A stretch of DNA of 64,000 bases from Gnetum montanum. Taxonomy: Eukaryota > Streptophyta > Gnetopsida > Gnetales > Gnetaceae. The notes beneath the pieces were generated by a model that saw only the letters and a list, made by a program, of their open reading frames with translations, ran no database searches and was not told the DNA's origin. Both the position numbers and the translations under genes were made by a program. The stretch covers positions 341,204 through 405,203 of the forward strand of contig MNCI01004871.1 in the NCBI GenBank assembly GCA_015680685.1. Reading direction: 5' to 3'. Below, one piece after another: positions 1 through 13,253 of the stretch (its first letter is position 1; each line of letters starts with the position of its first letter).

Positions 1-1736
1 AGTGTTCTCCTTCTCTGTCTCAACTTGGATGTTTCATGCTATGAGCTACCTTACTTGTTTCATCCTGAAGACATCTAACTAGTCTAGGACTACATATTGT
101 GTAGGGTCTCTCTATTCTAATCTCAAAGCTTACTAACTCAGCTTGCAACCTCTACACTTTGTTTCCTATGTGTTCTACGCTTGTTTCTAACATGACTAGC
201 TTTTCTTTTGTAGCAATTAGATCAAACTTTATATAGTGATATCACTTAGGATATCAAAGAGATTTTTCGTGACTTACCCTATCTACAATAATTGATTGAG
301 GACATCTTCCAATTCTACTAGGGTCATTGATGTTCTAGCAAGCATCTTAATATATCTAGTTCTTGCAATATTTGCATGTGGTCCAATGGGAACATTACAT
401 GATTCTTTAATGTGATTAGTGATCACCTCTACTACTTTTGCTGCATCTTGATGTTGCATCACCACTATTGTGGCTTCTTCCTTGATTTCTAACATGACCT
501 AGAAAGATGTAGTGTTCCCTCAGATTTGTTGTGCCTAGTTGTCATTCTCTCCTACCTACATAGATACCTACCCACTAATAGGTCCTATGAATATTGTAGG
601 CCTTACAGAGTTATCCTTTACTTAGTACAAAGTAGAACCTTCACTTGCACCACAACTTATGGTTTTTGCAATCTACTACAAGTGACTCATTGAAGGTTTT
701 TGATCTTATTGTGCCAAAGGAGCACTCTATTCAAGTCTATCACTAGCAAGCAATGATCCACTAGGTTCTAGTTGTTTTTGTTGTCCAATTGTTGCAATAT
801 TACTTACTAGTGTAGAGCCTATTGCTTCCTTACTGCCTGCTGGCTTCTCCAGTTGATCCTTCTTTAGTGGCACTAGTTTAGAAATTTCCACATAGGATGC
901 ACTCTGGGCTTTTCTCAAAACATCATTGGTGTATCCCAGAATCCCTACTTGCATAACTTTCTAATTAGGTGAGGGAAAGGTAGTGTGAGTTTCCCTATCT
1001 TCTTTTTTTCAAACCTTCTTTGGATCTCCAAGAAGAGTAGATGTGCTATGTTAGTATTGAATCTCCCCATTAGAATTGTACTTCCTCTTAATGCATAAGT
1101 GAAAATTTTATTCAATCTTTTGGTTGAAAAAAAGTGATAAATCCTTATCTTAAAGTAGATCTTTTTCTCATTGGTTAATTTGCTATAGTTTTGTCCTCTT
1201 TTCTATATACTCTCTACAGCCATAGCTTCTTTGCATTAGTGTTGGATCTGGTGGATATTTGTGCTATATTTGCTCTAAAATTTGGAATATTAAGTGCCTT
1301 CGTAATAGCTTCAACACAATAAGGCACTGAGACTCCTTCAAATTTTGTATACTTCTCCTAGGAACCATTCACCATTACATGAGAGAGTGGACCATAAAGG
1401 AGAGGCCTAGAGTTGGGTTTTAACACTCTTAGGAGCAAACTCCATAAACAATCCAAAATTCAATTCCATAATTACTGTGAACATGATGGACATTTTTAAA
1501 TGGCTTGGAGGTATTTTGTTAATAACTCGAGGTGCTATCCTTATTTTGAAGCTGGTGGTGCTTCTACCTCAGCTTGTGCATATTATTATGTGGTAGAAGT
1601 TTGTTGGTGGATGCTGAAATATTGGGCTTCCTACTCTACTTGCAATGTTTATTCTCTAGTTTGTCCTACCTCAACCTTGTGGTCTCTTACTTCTGGGCTA
1701 TGAGGATCATTCTATTGCGGGTCTCTTGGGAGCCAT
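1..1736 (-). pseudogene. ORF3 (third ORF) of element 0, decayed and cut by the window edge
   Basis: The putative start ATG (1736-1734, reading MAPKR) lies directly after a TTGTAG acceptor-like sequence, as in the sibling copies. Recognisable blocks are 954-727 (ILGYTNDVLRKAQSASY) and 495-283 (ending LEDVLNQLL). Both align by eye with ORF3 of element 1. A block around 955-1050 reads LPFPHLIRKLC in shifted frames, which resembles the LPF.CLI..LC signature I associate with the plant transposon protein domain (Transposase_32, PF20167). No function is established for this ORF. It contains several stops and frameshifts, starting about ten codons after the ATG. Confidence 0.6.
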
Positions 1737-3942
1737 CTACAATCATCAAAGATTTATTTGAGTATATCCAAGGATTTTAAATAGGTTTCTAGTAGTTCAT
1801 AATCCTTTTTCAAATCCTTGGTTTTGTTTAAAATTTTATTCCTATTGTTACCCATGGCTCTTACTATGATTACAGAGTTGGAAAATTTCAAAAAAGAAAT
1901 AGGTATTTCTTGTTCTCTTAATTATTAAGGCTTCTCATAGTCATCCTTTCCTTGTTTATTATGTTGTTGGATGGTTAGCTAAGAGAATCAGTTAGGTTCA
2001 TTAGCTTTTATTTCATTAATTAATTAAAATATTCTTATTTACTCTTATGTTTTCCCTTAATACTCTCTTCTAGTGTTAGAAAATTTTAGCTCAACTTCAC
2101 TTATTTACATGCAATACTCTCCCCCACGACTAAGTTGGTCACTCTATAATCAAAAGGATTCGAAAAATCATGTGAATCGAAGCTATGATGAGAAAGTTAT
2201 GGAGCTTAGAAGTTCAAGCGTCAAAGGCTTCGAAACACAACATGAACTCCCCTTGCTTTGAAATGTGAGAATCAAAAAAAATTTGACTCACTTGTATATA
2301 TAGATTTTTATTGGTGCAACATCATAGCTACAACGTCGTAGGGCTTAATACATCATAGCTACAACATCACCACCAAAAAATCTTGATTTTTGAGGAATTT
2401 TTTATGAAAAAGTTAAGTCAAATGGATAGTTTAGAAGATGTAGAAGTTGTCTAAAGGGTCTTTGATCATAGATGATACTCAAATTATGGAAATTTAGCAT
2501 TCAAAGGTCATAAAGAAAGAATCTTTGGCAAAAAAGGCCAATCAAATGTATAAGAGATGGTAGTGAGAATTGCCAAAAGTATGATCAAATGTAAAAATTT
2601 AGGGAAGCAAACATTGATGGTTAAAATGTCTTTGAGGCACAAGATGATGTGGAATTGATCGTCAAGTATGAGGTACAAGAGTTATACAAGTGAGTCCTCC
2701 CCAAAGAAGGCTTCAACCATAGTGCCCTTGTATAATTGCACCTATAAGTGTCTGTAGGCACTCAAGAAGTTGAAGGTAGAACATACTACATGTTAATATT
2801 GCTAGCATGAAAAATAACATTATATTATACGAATCCATAGAATTATGATGATATATACTAGTGAGGTGGAATGGGATTAGAAAGGATTGCAGAAGTTGGG
2901 ATGTGAGGTGTCTTACCATAGGCATAATGAATTCTTATGTGTGATGTATGGTTAAAATAATCATTAGCCCTTCCATCCAAGATCCAAACCAGTTCCATAG
3001 CACTTAACAGTGACATCACATTGTGTCATCCCAAAACTAGCAATCATAAGACTACCACTGCTACAAGAGGCATTATCACTTGACAATGTAGTTCAAGGAT
3101 AGAGTTTATTAATAGCAAAATTAATTTTTAAGATTTTTGAGAAGCTACCTACCTTCAAGCATGGGTAACATGTCTTTCCAATGGGACCCCTAGAAATTTT
3201 ATTTTGTGCATTTATTATGTTTTAACTATGTTGACCTTATTAGAGAACTACCCTTAGGCATGGGTAACATGTCTTTCTAGTGACATGGTAAATCAGCACT
3301 TTTGAACTCATAGTTCTATTTTTTATTAGAACTCAAGAAAATAATATACTTTTAACAACATGAGAAAACTCATAGTAGTTGTCATAGAGAATCCACAAAT
3401 CCCCTTAATGTCACACCCTTTTCATTTCCACTTGGTTCTTCACTTTTCTATCTAGGCATAATGATCACAAGTTTATTTTGGTTTTATTAGGAAAAGAATA
3501 TCATTATGACCATGGTAAGAACCTCTTATTATTGGAAATGAGTGAATGGATAATGTCGTCTCATTGTATATAGAATCAGTCCTTCCATGATTTGATAATA
3601 TATCATAACCTTCATAGTATTAGGACTACATTTTGCTTTATTCCTTTTCACTTTATTGGAAAATCAACAAATACATGTATAAGAAAAATGATGAAAAATC
3701 ATAGAAAAATGATAAGAATGGAAAAATAAAGAAAGAATTTAAAAGATATTAAAAATAGAAATTGATTAAGAAATGAGAAAAAGTATATAAAAAATAGAAA
3801 AGATATTAATAATGTGAAAATACAATAAGAAAAGAAAAAGAAAAAGAAAAGTTCAATGCCTAAGTGTCACATTGGACACTCCCACTAGTATTATTAAAGA
3901 TAGTTAATTAGAAGATGAAAAGGGTTGAAGATGATTTGGTGG
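1737..3942 (-). other. Element 0 spacer between integrase and ORF3
   Basis: About 2.2 kb without a coding signal. It contains blocks shared with the spacers of elements 1 and 2: a stretch around 3150-3195 with GGGTAACATGTCTTTCCA, one around 2120-2145 (CTCCCCCACGACTAAG), a TATATATAG motif near 2297 next to an ACGTCGTAGG sequence, and an A-rich tract at 3660-3860. The TATA-like motif lies about 0.55 kb upstream of the ORF3 start on the minus strand. Confidence 0.55.
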
Positions 3943-5060
3943 TTAAGATAGAATCCTTAGAGGAGTTGGGACATTTGTAGAATGGTTTAACTTATTGAGT
4001 ATTGACCAAGATAAGTTTTTTTCACACACTTGGGTGATAGAATTACGTGACTCTTGATTGGTATGTTGCATTGACGATATAGGATCCTTTCCATAAAGTT
4101 TGAAACTTAAGCTTCTATAACACATGACTAGGATTGTAGTAGAGGACTTTATCACCTAGTTGGATTGACACTTATCATATTCTTGCATCATGCCTACATT
4201 TGAAGTATTTCTTATATATTTCATTACTCATTAGAGTTACATGTCTATTTTCCTCTAGAAGTTAAGGTTTACAAGGTGTTATTTTTTAGCTAAGTTTAGA
4301 TCCAAGTCAAGTTCACTAGCAGTAGCTAAGGTTTGTAGCTCCACTTGGATTGGTAGTGTGGGAAGTTTTCCATAGACTAGCTCATAGGGCAAGTGTCCTA
4401 TTGGGAGTTTCCACGTGGATCTATATGCCTATAGAGCATCATTTAGCTTAATGCTCCAATCCTTTCTAAATCAACTAACTGCTCTAGTTAATATCCTAGT
4501 GATTTCCTAATTACTCACTTCTACCAAACCATTTTCTTGGGGATGATATAGTATAGTTAGCTTGTGGTTCACCCCAAGTTTTGCATTAGCTTCTTGAATG
4601 TAGCTCCTTTGAGATGCATTCCATTGTTACATGAGAGCATCCTTGTACTCCAAAGCTATTCACCATGTGTTGTTGGAAGAATTTAGCAACTATTTTAGCT
4701 ATGCAATCTTTGACTGCAGCTGCTTCTACCCATTTTGTGTAATAATCAACTATCACTATAATATATGATTTTCTATTGGACATTGATGTGATGGATCCCA
4801 TGAAATCAATTCCCTAGATGTTGAACAACTCTAATGGCTAGATCCATTGTTGTAGTCCTTCATTTCTAATCGTTATCCCCCCATCACATTGGAAACTTTT
4901 ACAAGATTGAGTGAACTTGTGTACATCCCTGAATATGGTAGGCCAAAAGTAACCTACCATCATTATCTTTAGTGTTTTTTTGCATCCTACATAGTGACCA
5001 CCACATGATCCCTCATGAGCATCTTGTAAGATTCTTTACTGGTTCTCCTCTAGAACACAC
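3943..5060 (-). pseudogene. Integrase region of element 0 pol (broken)
   Basis: Reading leftwards, there is an N-terminal zinc-binding-like segment at about 5035-4955 (ILQDAHEGSCGGHYVGC), then a catalytic-core block inside 4801-4586 with DFMGSI and YIIVIVDYYTKWVEA, whose second D is the first Asp of the DDE catalytic triad. A block at 4400-4290 reads YELVYGKLPTLPIQVE, the usual C-terminal part of Ty3/gypsy integrases. A last block down to 3943 (LYYN... and ...VKPFYKC) matches the end of such proteins. Integrase joins element cDNA to chromosomal DNA. Stops interrupt the frame in several places, so no protein is expected. Confidence 0.8.
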
Positions 5061-5299
5061 CATCTAACTAATCCATCGACATGAATCTTATAAATATTGC
5101 CATTAATTTTCATATATCATTTAACTCTATGAAGGAACTACTCCTTTTGTTTCTTATTCCACTCAACATGAAGCTCTTTTGTAGTGAGATAAATCATGTA
5201 TTCAATAATCCATGACTTTTCTATTGAGTTGATAATCATTATTATCTTTGTAAAAAAAATTTCAATGGGAAATTGGTCTAATAATGGTTCATCCTATTC

Positions 5300-6640
5300 T
5301 TGTGGTTCTCATCTTGGTCTAGACAAATGATCTACTACAACATTTTCTATTCCTTTCTTGTCTATAATTATGATGTCAAACTCCTATAGTATCATGAGTC
5401 ATCATATCACCCTTGGATTAACCATTGATTTATTCATCAAAAAATTGATGGCACTAGGATCTATGTGGACGTAAATAGGATACCCAAGTACATAATGTTT
5501 GAATTTTTCAAGCACATACACCATGGTCATAAGCTCCTTTTATGTAGTGGTGTAGTTGAGTTGTCCTTTGGTGATGCTTTGACTGGCATAGCATATGTAA
5601 TATGAACTTTTCTAATCATTGAGTTATGTAAGTATTGCACCTAATTCATCGTTGGAAGCATCTGTCATAATGTGAAGGGCTTAGACCAAGTTAAAGCTCG
5701 AAGGATTGATGTTTCAATTAGCTTCTACTTTAACATCTTAAATGCCTTCTCATACTTTTCTGACCATTGAAATAATGCATCTTTCTTTTTTAGTTCTACT
5801 AGTGGCTTTGCGATCTTTGAAGTATATTCAATGAATCTTCTATAGTATTCTATATGGCCCAGAAATGATATGACATCCTTAACAGTCTATGACATCTAGG
5901 TGATATTTTGAATAACTCTTATTTTATCTAAATCTACCTTATTCCTTTTTGAGATAGTCAATGTCTCAGAACAATACCATCTTGGACCATTAGATGGCTC
6001 TTTTGCCAATTGAGCTTTAAATTAGTTTCAACACATTTTTTTCAAAACCTATTCTAATCAGTTTAATTCTTGCTTAAAGTCTAGCCCATAAGTGAAAAAA
6101 TCATCCATGAATAATTATACTCCATTACCAATCTACTTTTGGAAAATGCTCAATACTAGTCTTTAGGAAGTAGTGAGAGCATTACACAAGCCAAAAAGCA
6201 TTTGCCTGTCAGAAAATATTCCCCATGGACTAGTGAATGTGGCCTTTTCTTGATCTTCTAGTGTAATGCAGATCTAATGATACTCACTATACTGATCGAG
6301 GAAACTATAGTATTGATGTCCTACAATGGTGTCAAGGACTTTGTCAAAAAATGGTAGAGGAAAATGGTCCTTAAATGTTGCTCAATTTAATAATCAAAAG
6401 TTAATGCAAACCTTGCACTTGCCACCTTTCTTTGGAATAATGACTAAGGGACTGACTTATTCACTACCTGCTCTTGGATAAATGAATCTTTCTTTTAATA
6501 GTTTCTCCTATTCTTGTTTTACCACTTCTTTAAGTTTAGGATTCAATCTTCTTTGAGGTTGGTGACATGGTTTGACAACTAAATCTATATAAATTTGGTG
6601 TTGACATATGCATGGATCAATACCTATTATTTCATCATAG
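5300..6640 (-). pseudogene. Reverse transcriptase and RNase H region of element 0 pol (broken)
   Basis: The RT starts near 6530 with NPNLKEVVKQE, followed by ERFIYPRAGSE, VIIPKKGGKCKVCINF and LDQYSEYHQICI, then the catalytic box FMDDFFTYG at about 6110-6085 (family consensus YxDD; here F-M-D-D). RNase H is visible at 5690-5300: HIMTDASND, NYTTT.KELMTMVYVLEKF and HYVLGYPIYVHID, ending at GIENVVADHLSR. The order and spacing are normal for Ty3/gypsy pol. Scattered stop codons, mostly single-base changes, break the frame. This is the only RT of the four sibling elements in the window. Confidence 0.85.
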
Positions 6641-7009
6641 GACCATGCAAGTGTTGGTGGTCATTTATTCATCACTTCCAATAATCTTCTCTTCTATGCT
6701 TTATCAAGAATGACATTAATAATTACTGGTTTCTTATTATTTAGAAAAGCATATTCTAGTACTTCTAGTAGGGCTTTCAACTCCAAAGGTTCTAGTTCAA
6801 ACTTCTCTAGTATTTCTAGCTATCCCCACTCAATATCTTCTTCTTGATGTGATTGTACATAGGAGTTTTTCTTCCTTAACTACTCTAACGAATCAACTTC
6901 TTCAACATAGGCACATATAATTTGATTGGATGATTTCATGTATATTTTGAACTCTATCTCTTTTTAAGTAATCAACCACTGGATGCCTTCTTATTTTGTG
7001 AATGCTACA

Positions 7010-7345
7010 TATAGGAATTGCTGCACACACATATATTCTACACATTGATTACATGTTGTATTGATTTGTTATTTGATGGCCTAGATTTCTTGCATGCAAT
7101 TGCATCCATTATCGTTATATGGGATACATGGGACTTGGTATCTCTATATGATTTCAGCCTCATCCTTCATGAAAATTTCCAGGGACATGTCTCTAATTCC
7201 TCACTTAGCATCCATAGTGCTAAGTCATGCTCTTTCCATGATTATAGTAAATTCTTCCTTATTTCAACCACTTATGTTGGTCATGATGTCATCCACCTGT
7301 CCAAGTGGAACAATGATTGATTGGTTCACAAGCTCTAATTGAATG
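7010..7345 (-). pseudogene. Aspartic protease region of element 0
   Basis: The minus strand reads LVNQSIIVPLGQVDDIMTN and then FTIIMERA.LSTMDAK. These match element 3's protease, where the same positions read LELADQSITIPLGLVEDIV and FPIIMGRPWLSTI. In the family this second block is the ILGRPWL-type segment that follows the DSG active site. The active-site part itself is not clearly readable here. The frame is interrupted by stops. Plus-strand ORFs over this stretch are shadows. Confidence 0.6.
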
Positions 7346-7699
7346 TTACTCTTCTTTAGTATAGAAAGATTCTAGGACTTGTGCATATCCTATAAAATTA
7401 GGTTTACTCTTGATTAGAATCTAATAGATCTTTGCATGGTTTATGTCCTACTATTTTGAAGATATACTAAGGGACTTTCCATATCTATTCTTTTCTTAGG
7501 AAGTGCTCCTGCCTTAATCTAGTATGTGATAGTTTGAATGAGGATGACAATGGTGAAATTTGGATTTGTAGAATGTGGAAGCTTAGTATTCCCTTGAGGA
7601 GTATGTGTGGATGGGATTAATGTGGATGAAGTTCCCATCCTTTGACCTTTTCTAGACTTGTTCTAAAAAATGGACATTTCTTGGATCTAGGTTCTTTCA

Positions 7700-10072
7700 T
7701 CATCATATCCTCTTGTGTTTTTACTACCTTGGTAGCATTCTTTTGGTGTTTTTGTGTTGGTAGTTCTCCCTGCATAACTAATGGTTGTACTAGTGGTAGA
7801 TAATTAGAAGGTTGGATTAAGATTCATTCTTGGAGTAGTGGGATTGTAATAGTCCAGTGGATAATAGTGAGAGGAAGTATGGACTGAAGCATTTCTAGAA
7901 GAGATCGGATATTTGAGCATAATATCCATAAGGATTAGGTTACCTATATGGATATAACTACCTTTGTAGTGGGATTTCCCATGCTTACGATTGTTGCCAC
8001 TACTACTAGTATTGCTCTTGTGGCTAAGGATAGGCTCTGCTTGGATAGTATGATAGTTGGAAGGGTTGTCTAAGATTACCTTGTGGATAAGATAATCATC
8101 TTGACATCTTCTTCTTGAAAAATCTCAAGTTAAGTGCATATGCCCCAAACGTTTGCAAGTGGGCCATGACAGGACAACATCCCTTACATTGTTCATATTG
8201 GCACAGTTTACATCCTTCTTTATCTTTTGAACTAGAGTCTATAAATTCCTTACTTGTAGTAACTTTTCCTTTATGTTTGTAATTCTCTCATTCGTTGTCT
8301 CTTGTTTACTTCTTTACTTTTTTCCTTTTTAGTGCTTGTTCAATCTTCTCCTCCACTATCTTAAGTGCAGTAGTGAATTTCTTATTTATTAAGTCCCACA
8401 TTTTCTCTACCCTTGTTGCAATGACATTGACTAATGTTTGAATGGATAGAGTCTTTTTTTGAATGAAATCATTTAACGTTTTGTCTTCTTATCTATTGCA
8501 CATTCTAACATCTCTTTTTCTTATTGCATGATCTTGGTTGTATTCCTCAACTAAATTCCTTTTCTTCAATTCTCCTTCTTCTTTGATCACCTAGTTTATC
8601 AACCTTTGAATTTAGTGGGCTATCATTTCGCATAATCTTCTTTAGGCATATAACCCAAGGGTTTTTGTAGTTTTATTCCTTAACCCATCAATAATATGCC
8701 TTAGTTGTTCCCTTTGTGAAAATTCATGGCTTAGGCATTTATGCAGTAAAGAATAATATATACCCATTATTGTGTCAAGGGATTCATGTGTCCCTTGCTT
8801 TCATCCTTGGATTTTTTTCCTTAAATTGAACACTCTCTAGAAAGTTTGATACTTATCATTAAAGAGCTCTAGCATGGTACTCCATCTTCAGATTGATTCT
8901 AGTTCTACAGACCAGTACCAACTTTTTGCTTCCTTGATGAGAGTCATAGGAAATAACTTTAACTTCTACCAATGACTCTCAATATTCTAAATGACATAGG
9001 CATCATGGAATGCTTGAAGATGGTAATGTGGATCCACATTATATTCACCTTCAAATTTTGGAATGTTATTAATGTCTAGTCACTTAATGCAACTATTCCT
9101 TACATGCCTGGTAGGGATGTACACTATTTCTATGATGTTCATCATACTGTGATTGAACATGAGAGGTTCTTCATGATTGTTAGGTTTATAGTCTTAGTTG
9201 TACTTATGACCCCTTCGATGCTCATAGTGTCACTCTCTTTCTTCATGTTTGATCCTATCTCTTTGTTGTTCATAATCATCCTCTTCATCATCATGATACC
9301 TTCTTTGATATTCATGTCTCTCATTATCCTTACATCTTTTTCTATCATAGTCTCTAGGTCTTCATTTCCTTTTGTTGGATTCCACTGATGATTATAAGAA
9401 AGAAGAGGAAGAAATTGGAGAAAAATGTCAATCGATTTTCCTTCTGTGACTCTATGATTCATTCTCTTGTGATTCTATAGAAGCTCTAGGCCTTGAGATT
9501 CACCTATGTTTGGAGTCTTTCGCATCTCCCCTAGGTGTTTCCACAAGGGCTAAATGCAATTGTACTTTAATAGGCTCCTCTAGATGAATGATAGATGTTT
9601 GTGAATAGGATTCATGGTTTTGGTGCAGTGTTTCCATCATAAATGTATCATCATTGATTTCTTTTAAGACAACACTATGGGTTACTTTTTTTCCTTTATT
9701 ATTATCATGTCTTGTCTTCATGGAAGCATCCCTTCTTACTTGTGCTTCCATGGGTTGATATGGCCTGGTCATGTATTTAGTAACATGATATCCTTCTTGT
9801 GCATGGCCAAGGTTCAACCTTATGAAGGTTTCCTGAAGCATTAATAGTGCTAAACGTTCAAGAGGTAAAACTGTAGTGCCCTGCAAGTCTCTCCACCTCA
9901 GCCATTTATCTTGATAGAAGATAAATGTGGAGTCAAGATAATTTGGAATTGTATGAGCATATAAAATTTTGGTTTGCATAGGTGCACTCTAGTGTTCTTC
10001 ATCATGTCTTTTTTCATGACTCCTTTGTATTTCTTTGGTAGGTGGTAACTTTTCCTTAAGTGTTGATGCCAT
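7700..10072 (-). pseudogene. gag of element 0 (broken)
   Basis: A likely start is the ATG at 10072 (MASTLKEKLPPTKEI), followed by a family-specific N-terminal part (9979-9500). Next is a strongly charged H/R/E/D-rich linker (9460-9140), then the capsid-like core: INNIPKFEG and HLQAFHDAY near 9080-8990, KLKLFPMTLIKEAKSWYW near 8960, and RHIIDGLRNKT and LGLYA near 8700-8640. At about 8210-8130 there is a cysteine block, CKLCQYEQCKGCCP. This is the Retrotrans_gag type of coat protein that packages element RNA. Several stops and shifts are present. Elements 1, 2 and 3 share the core and cysteine block, but their extreme N-termini look different. Confidence 0.75.
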
Positions 10073-10202
10073 GTTATATGTTTGATGTTCTTTAGTATGT
10101 GCATGTATGTATTAAAAGATTGATTAAAAATGTAAAAGATAAACTTTATGATTATGAATATAGCAAACTTTGTAATTTCAACTACTAAGCAAACATTGAT
10201 AC

Positions 10203-10221
10203 ATCCTAGGCAACGATGCCA
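10203..10221 (-). other. Primer binding site, tRNA-Asp type (element 0)
   Basis: On the minus strand, just inside the 5' LTR, the bases read TGGCATCGTTGCCTAGGAT. The complement of the 3' end of plant tRNA-Asp is TGGCGCCGTTGCCGGGGAT, so 15 of 19 positions agree. tRNA-Asp priming is a known trait of Athila/Tat elements. Confidence 0.75.
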
Positions 10222-10222
10222 A

Positions 10223-11099
10223 TTATGAGTAGCAAGATATCCCAACACTCCACCATACAAGTTATGAGTGCACATGTGTGACCAGATTGTAATCCGTGGA
10301 TAGACAATGTGAGCATGCTGGAAATGGATAATTGGTTCATGATCATTGTATTTCCACTTCGAATTAGTGAAGTGCAAGTGTATGGTTTAACTCTAAGTGA
10401 ATCATGTAATATATTGATATTGTGGGCTTTATTTACTCCTAAGTGCAAACATAATGAAAGTGAGAATAAAATCTAAGCCTAAGTAATAATAGAAATGTAA
10501 ATCTATTCTAGCCTATGGCAATGCGCAACCATTTTTGGTTTACCATACATGTCTTGGGCTCATGTAACCATCATTGGGTTACCAAGTGTTATGCTACTAT
10601 GTGAACCAAGTAATAACACTATGGGATTACAAAAAAATTACACTTATACACTCAAAACCAGTCATACTCATTCCACCTTACTAGTAAATGTGAAAAGTAA
10701 AGTATTTTAAAAATGTAAAGAACTATACTAAATTAAACATATTAAAGAAATCAAAATTAAACTAATTAAAGAAAATAGCTAAGTAAAACAAAGAAACTAA
10801 GTGGATGCTACAACGACGATAAGCAATTTCGATCTTTATTGCTGTTCATGAACTATGCCCAAGTACAATCCACTCAAATAAAGATTTCATTCAACTACTC
10901 AACACCACATTGCAGGCATTTACTCTAAGTGTAAACTACGAAAACAAACTACAAGAGTTTCCCTAAGACTATAATGAAAGTTTTTCCATTGATGCGACCA
11001 AGTTTTGGTATTTATAAGGTCACACAGCTCCCAATACATCGTATCAATGATGACATAGGTAGAGTTGCGATATTGTAGATACAATATTATGACTCATCA
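10223..11099 (-). repeat. 5' LTR of element 0
   Basis: About 877 bp. On the plus strand it starts TTATGAGTAG (TGATGAGTGG in better kept copies) and ends ATGACTCATCA, giving the TGATGAG...CTCATCA inverted ends of the family. It shares internal landmarks with the other LTRs, for example the ACTCAAATAAAGAT-type segment and an 'ATAAGGTCACACAG' stretch near the TATA-like TATTTATAAG. No target duplication can be tested. Confidence 0.8.
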
Positions 11100-13053
11100 A
11101 AAAATGGTTTTATTAATTATTATTGTATATTTTTCACTTTCCATGCACTAGTAAATATGTTTTTATTTTATGGTATTTGAGCTAGAAAATTGTGCATATT
11201 GCCTTTGTCTGTTACAACTTATTCACTATATATTTAATAGTACAACTATGTGAAGATCTTTATATGTTCTCTTCTCACTATAGCATACTTAACCTCACTT
11301 TCAAGATTAATTATTACCTTGAAAGATTACTTTTTCTTTTTGCAAATAGCAAATAAGGGAAGATATATAATTGAAGTTAAGGGAGTCGTAAGCTTGGGGA
11401 AGCCTGAGAATTTATACGGGGTCATTCTTTAAATGCCAATTGGGTTCCCAATATTATAGTTTATGTGTGTATTCTCATTTTCAAAAAGGGGAAGATTGTT
11501 GAAGATAATCAGGCTTTGAAGCTTTAAGAAGATGACATGTTCATATTATTCAATGTAGTTTCCAGTGTTAGGTTGTGCCCAAGATGGTACCCAAATTTAG
11601 ATTTTTGCACTTTTTGAAGACCTCCACAAGTCATCCCTTGAGCATGGGGCATCCTATTAGAGTTAATAAAAAATTGCATTTTTATAGGGGTTGCCCCCTC
11701 AAAGGTAAAATTTTTTATTTAAGGGGTTGCCCCTTCACTTGGGAAGGAAATTTCAATTTTTGGGATGCTCCTTATCATGGGTTTTTCCCTTTGTATAGGC
11801 CATCCCTCAAGTGGGTTGCTTCCCTCATCTATAGGTCATTCTCTTCGAGATTGTAAGTAATATCATAGCTCTTAGATGGTTCATCCAAAGTCATTGGATG
11901 ATCCTTGCTTGCCTTAGGTTGAAGAAATATATGTACGTCGAGGGCATTTGAATCAACATATTTGCTCATTACTATTTGTCCTTAAGCACTTAAGCATTTC
12001 TTGTAATCCCAACATTAGAATAGAGGAAAAGATGAATCGTTAAACAATGGATGATATATTTACAAGTAGTAACAAGTTTAGTGAATATGTAGATTGCTTA
12101 AATTTTTATCTTCTGTATGTTGTATTGTGTATAAAAAAAATTATATACCCTATACATTGTATTGTGCTTATTTGGATCCTTGTAGTGGATGAAATCCAAT
12201 CTTTGCGAGATCCTTGTATGCATTATTTTATTTTTCTTGTATCAAGTTTGAGATCTAGTCTGAAGATTTTAGTCTTAAAATCTTGGTTGTAGTAGAGAAA
12301 GACTCAAAACCCTTGAAACCAATGTTGTACTTCAAGAAGTTAAGGAGTTAAAGGAAACCAAGAAGACATGGAGATTTAAATAGCCCTTGTAGAGTGGACT
12401 AGGCCTAATCTAAATTACTATCAATTTGGTTTGCTCTTTCTTATTGTTATTTGATGCTTTTAATTCTTGTTCCAATTTTAAATCCATGATTTATAACTTT
12501 AATAGTTTGACTTCATAGTGGAATGTATTTTAATTTGTTAAGACACCCTATTCCTTCCCCTGTAGGGTGTCCATTTTGATCTACTCATCTTTCAATAAAA
12601 ATCTTTTTTGCTTATACCCATTTATGCTTTTATATAGAGCATTTGTGAATAACATGCTCTTTTAACCTATGTATAAATTTGCTAGAGCAACACCTGCACT
12701 TTAAGAAAACCCTAAAATCCACCACTACCATTGATGTCCTTTGTATGCCTTTGACCATTCTTAAAAGAGGAGTGCAACTAGTTTACCTTATATGTATGAA
12801 CAATAATGATGATATTTTTTAGAAAAGAAAAAACATTTAATGAAAATTAGAAAGATCATGGTGTTTTGGAAAGAAGGATGGGTATACATTGACATTGATG
12901 TAATTCTCCAAACACTTTTCTTCCGTCATTAAAAAGAACAATATCTAAAACTAAACTCCCACACTAAAACTCCCACATTAAAGTAGCCTTATAGATATGA
13001 TTCTAGTAAGAATACCAACTTATAAAATTATGTTTTGATATTTGTTATTAAAA
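11100..13053. other. AT-rich stretch without a gene; possible copia 3' LTR start at 11497
   Basis: No coding sequence is recognised. At 11485-11496 a purine run (AAAAGGGGAAGAT) is followed by TGTTGAAGAT. A GGGGAGAT-TGTTG junction is typical of the polypurine tract and LTR start of plant Ty1/copia elements, so an old 3' LTR may begin at 11497 (+). No matching LTR end, second LTR or pol was found. At 11640-11860 there are loosely repeated phrases (GGGGTTGCCCC, GGGGCATCC) that suggest an eroded short repeat. Confidence 0.3.
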
Positions 13054-13253
13054 GTAAATATTGTTAAAAATAAGGTTTCCGATTGAAATATCACCTCCAA
13101 CACTCCCAATTCTCATATTGAAACGTAACATTGATACCCACCACAAGAGCGCTACAATGGCATCAATGACCCAAACCAAACGATGGACGGCTGGTATTTG
13201 CTGGCTATTAAAGCAACAGGAAAAGGCTAAAACACAAACAAAAAAAAAAGGAA

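Larger units (their letters stand above)
1..11099 (-). mobile_element. Element 0: Tat/Athila-like Ty3/gypsy LTR retrotransposon, 3' end outside window
   Basis: Read on the minus strand, the parts come in the order 5' LTR (11099-10223), primer site complementary to tRNA-Asp, gag, aspartic protease, reverse transcriptase with RNase H, integrase, a spacer of about 2.2 kb, and a third ORF that runs to the window edge. The order PR-RT-RNH-IN is that of Ty3/gypsy elements. The tRNA-Asp primer site and an extra ORF after pol fit the Tat/Athila side of that family. All coding parts carry frequent stops and small frameshifts, so the copy is dead. The 3' LTR and polypurine tract must lie left of base 1, so target duplication cannot be checked. 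The gag, spacer, ORF3 and LTR match elements 1, 2 and 3 further right. Confidence 0.85.

Noticed and set aside
9142-9462. ORFs on both strands at 9104-9462
   Set aside because: The minus-strand piece is the charged linker of element 0 gag; the plus-strand ORF is its shadow.
9898-10448. 159- and 80-codon minus-strand ORFs across the LTR end
   Set aside because: They run through the LTR and primer site in a frame other than gag, so they are chance ORFs.
11497-12720. Complete copia LTR
   Set aside because: Only the purine tract and TGTTG start are suggestive. No end, partner LTR or target duplication was found, so it is mentioned only as a possibility.
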